From the NCBI GenBank assembly GCA_027382625.1, contig JAJKFJ010022879.1, positions 62,001 to 126,000 of the forward strand: a DNA stretch of 64,000 nt, read 5' to 3'. The DNA is from Tetmemena sp. SeJ-2015. Taxonomy: Eukaryota > Ciliophora > Spirotrichea > Sporadotrichida > Oxytrichidae. Positions 59,082-64,000 of this stretch are shown here, piece after piece; within the stretch, counting starts at the first letter, position 1; the number at the start of each line of letters is the position of its first letter. A program made the translations under genes and the position numbers. The notes below the pieces were generated by a model. It was not told the origin of the DNA. It saw only the letters and a list, made by a program, of their open reading frames with translations, and made no database searches.

Positions 59082-60711
59082 ATGAAATAATCGAGAGCTT
59101 TGTGGTAAGTTGACGATACAAAATTTTCTTTAAAGACTACAGTACACATATTTGGCAACTATTGTGTTTAGTTACTGAAAAACTTGAGGCCAAATTAATT
59201 TTCAGTTAACAGAAAGACTATAAAGAAGGTAATGAAGAAACTGTTCATGAGCAAAGAGGTCTATGCAAAGTTTAGGAAGCTTCTTTTACTCAGGGAGAGA
59301 GATAGATCGCTAAGAGAGTCTTGCATAAGAGCACTCAAAAAGATTCTTAAGATCTCCAAGAAGATAGCACCTGTCATGAATATCAAATTTGCACTCTTTT
59401 ATATATAATGAAAGAAAAGAAGATTCATGTACTTATAAGTTTCCTAATAGAAAGGGAGTTCAAGAGTAATAATGTAGCAAAGGAAAGATTGGCTTGCCTC
59501 AAGTTTATCAACTCATGGATGCAGTATAGTCCTTCATCTAAATTTATTTGACTAGTTGATTAGCCTATTTTAATGATCTTTCCCTCTCATATTTGGGCAA
59601 ATACTGGTATCTATGGCGCGAAACGTGGAAGATTTGCAGCTTCGAAAGAAGGGAGTAGAATCTTTACTAAGTCTTGCCACATAGTGTCCAGAAGTGGCTG
59701 CAAATGTAGGAGCACTAAAATTGTTGGTGGAGTGCCTGACAGATCTTTCACTTCAAGGAATTAGATATGATCTCATTAGCAGCACCTTATTATTGCTTGT
59801 TAACGATTCTAAGACTAGAATCTTTTTCAGGCATTTTTAAGACATCAACCGCATATTCAGCTATTGCACTTATACTATAAACTGGAATGGAGTTATCTAT
59901 TTAACATCAAGTCCACTTGGTCTTTAAAGTCATTCAAAATCTAAGTTCTTACTCAACCTATCAGACTCTACAAGAAACTGGCTATTTTTTTCAATATATT
60001 TGCAAGCACACCAAATTACTCGATTGGAAGTAATAGCATTTGTCTCTCGTCAAGCATCGTTAATTTCAACGAGAACCTTCTCAAAAATTGAGCTTGATTA
60101 AATTCCCATTCTTGCTTCAGGCCTTCAATTATAGTGGTATCTATGAGGCTTTAATAAAGCTTGGTACTTCTACGGAAGAAGTAGATAATAGAGAACTTTA
60201 TTTAAAAAGATCATGTACTTAAGCTCTTACCTGCTGCCGGATGTTCCTCACTTCCTTATTTAATTTAAATTTTGATAAGAAAATGGAACTGGTAATTCTT
60301 CTGTTCATTTCATACCTATTGTTTTAGAATATAAAATATCACAGAAAGAGTTTCCTATAAGAGATTGAGTTGTTATGTTTAATTTCACTAATCATTAGAA
60401 GATAGAACAACAATTCCTCTGCGACAGGAAATTCAAATCAAGGGAGTTCAAACAATGGCAGTTAGTCGGCAAGAGGAGGGGCAAATTTTGGAAGTTCAAA
60501 TGGTAGTAATCTTGGTTCTGCATTTGGTAACTTAGGCGGTCAAAATACCTAATCAACATCTAGTCTTTAGTAATAGCTCCAGCAAACCTCAAACAAGGAA
60601 AAATTATTTACCAGAGCTCTTAAGCCTAAGGTCAAGCTAATTCAGATTAAGATCAGCAATATAGTTAGAAAAATTTCTAATCATAGTAGAGTCTATGACT
60701 TTAAAATTTGA
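59082..60711 (+). CDS. Rictor/Pianissimo-like TORC2 subunit, partial
   Basis: Rictor is the scaffold of TOR complex 2. Armadillo/HEAT-like segments match its N-terminal region: VMKKLFMSKEVYAKFRKLLL, SLRESCIRALKKIL, VLISFLIEREFKSNNVAKER, ILVSMARNVEDLQLRKKGVE, NVGALKLLVECLTDLSLQGI, LISSTLLLLVNDSKTR, NWNGVIYLTSSPLGLQS, LTQPIRLYKKLAIFFNIF. The last three recall Rictor's (LND..TR), (W.G.IYL) and (L..P....)(..D.F). The end of the span (60360-60711) is Asn/Ser/Gly-rich, with QQTSNKEKLFTRALKPKVKL, and its place in the protein is unsure. Most of a full Rictor (over 1,000 residues) is not visible here, so the gene may be short, divergent, or have other segments elsewhere. Confidence 0.6.
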
Positions 60712-61129
60712 AAGGATTAATTATGAATCAAATATATTTTATTCTTCAAATATGATTTTGGACTGAATTCCTTTTATATGGCAAGCGTTTTCCTCTAGCA
60801 TCTAAACTCTTTAAGTTGCTTGCTCTACACTTATGTTCATAATTATCCTTATATCTTGAGAGGATTAGAGCTGTAGTATAAGAAATATGATATAATGTTA
60901 TGAGTTGTAATGCTCAACAAATTATAACTGTAGCTATTTGAACCAGTTACAAATGCCATCTAAAGTGCCTCATGGAAGCACTTTTGCCAAATGTAAAAGC
61001 TTAAAAGTAACTATAAACTCTAGAATTAAAGGAGTTTAAATAGATAAAAGCTTACTTTAATTGAAGTTCATATTAACTTAGTTATTTAAAAGGGAAAATT
61101 TTATTTCTTTCTATTTGTAGTTTTACCTA

Positions 61130-62130
61130 TAAGACTATAGACCCTAAAATTTGTATTGGTAAGATCATTACATATTCACATTCATCATTATCACTCTTTT
61201 CACCACTTCTCTTTTAATCCGGTATAAATTGATTAGGATCCCTAGCTTGGCTTTAAATTGTAACTGCCTTCATCTTGAGATTGTTGACTGGAATACCACT
61301 GGCTCTAACTTCACTTCTTGTTTTTACCATCAATGCTACGATTGAGGTTGGAATCTCTTTGGTGGCCACTCGGGTTAATACTATTCAAACTCTGTCTTAC
61401 AGCATCTTAATTTTACTTATTGCCTATTTATTGACGAAAAATTAGTCAAAGAGTAAGTTAAATTTTTGGAATAACGTGCCACTCATCGTCATGGACCTTT
61501 AGTCCCTTGAGGAGGTTTTCTTGACTCTCTTGCTGAGCGAAGTTACCCATGCCTCCATTTACTTATGTAGCACCGCTGGTGTTACCATGTTGAGAGATGG
61601 AAGCGTCTATAGTCATTTGATGGCCAACTATCAGCATCTGTTTCACATTCTGAGAGATGAGAGGGATATCATCTCCTCCTTGCATTCTTTGCATGATCAT
61701 AGCTTTCTTCATATCCTTCAGCTTCTAGCCATCATTAAAATGCAACTTTGAATATGTGAAAATAATTTCCCTTGTTCCTTTCTGTCATGATGCCTTGATT
61801 CTAGTTCTTTTGCTCTTTAAGATGTTCTTGCATGCGTTGCAACTCCTGTAGTGTTACTTTCTTCTCCTTCTTAAGACGTCTCTTGATCTTCTTGCCATCC
61901 TTCATTCCTTTAAGAGCGTATTGATTCTTGAATTCCTCGTCCTCTTCCTCTTCTTAGAGGCCTGTCTTGCTTGTTGAAGTAGCTGGCTTCCACCTTTTAA
62001 AACCCCTTTTTTCCTAGTCGCTAGCAGTTATTTCCCCCTTGCCTTAAACTCATCTCCTTGTCCCAATTCGTAGTTAAAGTTTTGTGCCAGGGCCCTCTTA
62101 TGTTACCCATTCAGGCACATCCTTGATAAG
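61130..62130 (-). CDS. Basic protein, unidentified
   Basis: Minus-strand coding segments: VEASYFNKQDR, EEFKNQYALKGMKDGKKIKR, KKEKKVTLQELQRMQEHLKE, DMKKAMIMQRMQGGDDIPLI, VGHQMTIDASISQHGNTSG, NFAQQESQENLLKGLKVHDD, and TKEIPTSIVALMVKTRSEVR, SGIPVNNLKMKAVTIQSQAR. They alternate with AT-rich inserts (e.g. 61395-61460) and are joined by frame shifts. No family is recognised. Neither the start (about 62130) nor the 3' end is fixed. Confidence 0.5.
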
Positions 62131-62274
62131 AACTTTTATATTATAAGTAGTATATAAGATTAATGAATAACAGCTATCAGTAGCTTCACAGCGAGAATCA
62201 AGAGGAAAATATCGAGATAAAATTTAATTATCAAATATAATACATCATGTCTTTTTAAACAATTGCTTGAGTTT

Positions 62275-63705
62275 TTTTCCCCATGTTTCTGGGGTCAAGC
62301 TCCCATCTTTAAATTAATGGGGTGTCTATGAACCACCTCTGCCATTTGCTGTACCCCTAAGCAATATACATCCCTCAATGCTGTATAAACTGAGCCACTT
62401 TTCGTCGTGATCGGGAGAGTGTCTTTGGGGAACCCACTGCAGATAATGGGCCCAGGAGTAGATGTCAAACGGGCCTTTCGCACCTCCCCTCTTCGCGATG
62501 TTGACCCAAAGGGAAGGGGTGGCAGCCACTGGTCCGGGTTTTCCTAGCAAGTCAGGGCGCTGGCGTTTTCGAAACCCCCGGGAAATTTTTCCAAATGGGG
62601 TGGAAGGCTAAATCGGTGGTCCCCTTTTCTGGTGGACTGCTCCAAACTATCTGGCATGATACTTAGCACCTGATGAGCACCCAGGCTGGAGGGGGTTTTG
62701 GTGAATCTTCGAACTATAGTCAAACCTCGTAGATAAATTCTATACCACCCCCAGATGTAGACTTGCTTATCTCTCGAGCCCTTGAACACCTTTTTACCTA
62801 AATAGGTGGTCACCTTGAAGTCTTTGAACCTCTCATCTGCTCTCACCATCCCTCGAAATCCCCCTACTGAATTGTAAAGGGTGCTTTCAGTTCCTTCTTG
62901 CTTCTGAGGCTCCTCCAAGAAGGGGCCTCCAAGCTATGAAAGGGCCCCAAGATCTTAATGAACCCCCATGGGTTTGTAAATGGGACTCCAGCTCATCAAT
63001 GCTGGGACATATTTTCGCGGGTTCTCACAAAAGACCTCTTTAAAAATTTGCAATTGTGGCTCCTCTGTTTTAACTCATGCTGTTGCTTTGCACGGGCCCC
63101 AAGCATAGCTCCCCCACAACAGGGCTGCTTGACTTCCAATCTTCTCGCAATAAAGGGGCAGCGTAGAAACCAGAGCAGGTGCATGGGATAATTTTACCTA
63201 AGCAAGGGTGTCTTGGCTGGGAGCGAAAAGGGAGCATTTCAAGTTAAGCTTTTCAACAAGGGGGCTGTAACCATAGCGCAATGATCCTCCTTTCATGGTT
63301 GACGGGTGTGCCTTGAGCGAGCGAAAAGTGGGGAAAGTCCCCACTTATCATTACAGATTTTGCACTAATATGAGCCTCTGATTTTTAATTGTTGGTAGAA
63401 GCCCTTGGCGCGCTCATGGACCACGGCATGCCTCTTCAGTTCCTTGGGCTTAAATACTCTGTGGCAATGCGTGCACCTGAGCAGAATACTGGGCCGTTGG
63501 ACCTTCTCGCTTTATTATCCTCTCCTTCGAGATTTCCATACATCCAGCCAATCAGGATAGCCCAGCTGTCCACACTTTCGTTGCTAAGGGACTACGTTTC
63601 CTTGCTCAGCGAAGCTGCAGCTATAATTGTGCCTAGGACTCGCTAGCTCAGCGCACTGGGTATTGCTGCCTGCGCCTTGCGATTGGCTCGCGCTCTCCAT
63701 ATTAA
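62275..63705. other. GC-rich island of unknown origin
   Basis: About 1.4 kb with base composition near 50% GC and frequent CCCC/GGGG runs, sharply bounded by AT-rich DNA on both sides. Minus strand 62918-62544 holds a 124-codon frame (ATG) and 62550-62295 two overlapping shorter ones. In all of them TAA/TAG act as ordinary stops or are absent. No Gln-coded stops, pointers or ciliate-style codon use. I recognise no family. Possibilities: recently inserted foreign DNA, a germline-limited repeat, or contaminant sequence joined in assembly. Confidence 0.6.
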
Positions 63706-63831
63706 ATAGTAAATTATATCTATTAAATAATTAGGCACTTAAACTTTAGTCACCCTAAGAGAGATAGCTTAGAAGACACACTACTCAGCCCCAACTTGAC
63801 TATAGCACTCACTTATTTTTCTCAATGTAAG

Positions 63832-63949
63832 TAAAACATCCAAAATCATCTCTTTTTTGGGGTTGAAAACATCCATTTTCATCTCTGCAATAAAACATCC
63901 AAAATCATCTCTTTTTCGAGGTTGAAAACATCCATTTTCATCTCTAATT
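63832..63949. repeat. 59-bp tandem repeat, two copies
   Basis: Copies at 63832-63890 and 63891-63949, nearly identical. Each copy also holds two related halves, ACATCCAAAATCATCTCT and ACATCCATTTTCATCTCT, so the array is really four ~30-bp units. May extend as a longer satellite beyond the window. Confidence 0.88.
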
Positions 63950-64000
63950 CATTTTTAGAGTTTCAAGCCATGCAAGAAACTTGAGCTCGCTACAGACAGC

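Noticed and set aside
1..64000. Reading genes with the standard genetic code
   Set aside because: Conserved families (adaptin, ALDH, EndoV, MOK kinase, CEP104) are broken by in-frame TAA/TAG exactly where Gln or a polar residue is expected, while true ends fall on TGA.
1..64000. Macronuclear telomeres (C4A4/G4T4) or TBE-type transposons
   Set aside because: No C4A4 array seen. The CCCCC at position 1 is isolated. No DDE transposase, zinc-finger kinase or other TBE-like frame was recognised.
1..64000. CRISPR arrays, operons, Shine-Dalgarno sites or other bacterial features
   Set aside because: Introns, an intron-containing tRNA and eukaryotic gene families rule out a prokaryotic source for the window as a whole.

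Overview
The window reads as germline (micronuclear) DNA of a spirotrich ciliate of the Oxytricha/Stylonychia kind. Three things in the sequence support this. (1) Genes that can be recognised by family are open only if TAA and TAG are read as glutamine and TGA as the sole stop. (2) Coding regions are cut by short AT-rich inserts that are not GT-AG introns and are flanked by short direct repeats (pointers). Removing insert plus one repeat restores the conserved protein. (3) Four genes are scrambled: their pieces lie out of order, inverted, or on either side of another gene, and matching pointers of 5-12 bp show the joins. Ordinary short GT-AG introns (about 34-110 nt) also occur. The species cannot be fixed from this window.

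Layout. 0-4.6 kb: endonuclease V (-), then a BRAP2-like RING/ZnF-UBP gene whose 5' half is on + and 3' half on -. 4.6-7.3 kb: AT-rich spacer holding a perfect 267-bp-arm inverted repeat with a GC-rich centre. 7.3-9.3 kb: small unidentified coding pieces. 9.4-12.7 kb: dynein light intermediate chain (-) and a Nudix protein (+). 12.8-18.7 kb: a large Q/S-rich protein, an unidentified minus-strand protein and a membrane-anchored protein. 19-24.6 kb: beta-adaptin with at least six mapped IESs, a kelch protein and an intron-containing tRNA-Tyr. 24.7-28.3 kb: WD-repeat protein whose first segment is inverted at its far end. 28.4-33.9 kb: coiled-coil protein and MOK/LF4-type kinase (both -). 34.2-36.2 kb: aldehyde dehydrogenase in a complete odd/even scramble (1-3-5-7-9-11-2-4-6-8-10-12). 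37-41 kb: tandem secreted paralogues in AT-rich DNA. 41.2-45.6 kb: EF-hand protein. 45.7-53.2 kb: Sac1/5-phosphatase gene in two blocks with an entire CEP104 gene between them on the other strand. 53.5-62.1 kb: unidentified proteins and a Rictor-like protein. 62.3-63.7 kb: a GC-rich island unlike everything else. The end of the window carries a 59-bp tandem repeat.

The genes do not form a pathway. After development each would be expected on its own small somatic chromosome. By family they cover ciliary and centriolar proteins (CEP104, dynein LIC, LF4-type kinase, probably the WD protein), membrane traffic and phosphoinositides (beta-adaptin, Sac1/5-phosphatase), signalling (BRAP2, Rictor, EF-hand) and metabolism (ALDH, Nudix, EndoV). 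The main result is the architecture: one exactly readable odd/even scramble, two inversions and one gene nested inside another gene's eliminated interval. Gene ends given below are positions in the unrearranged DNA, so most entries contain IESs and/or introns.
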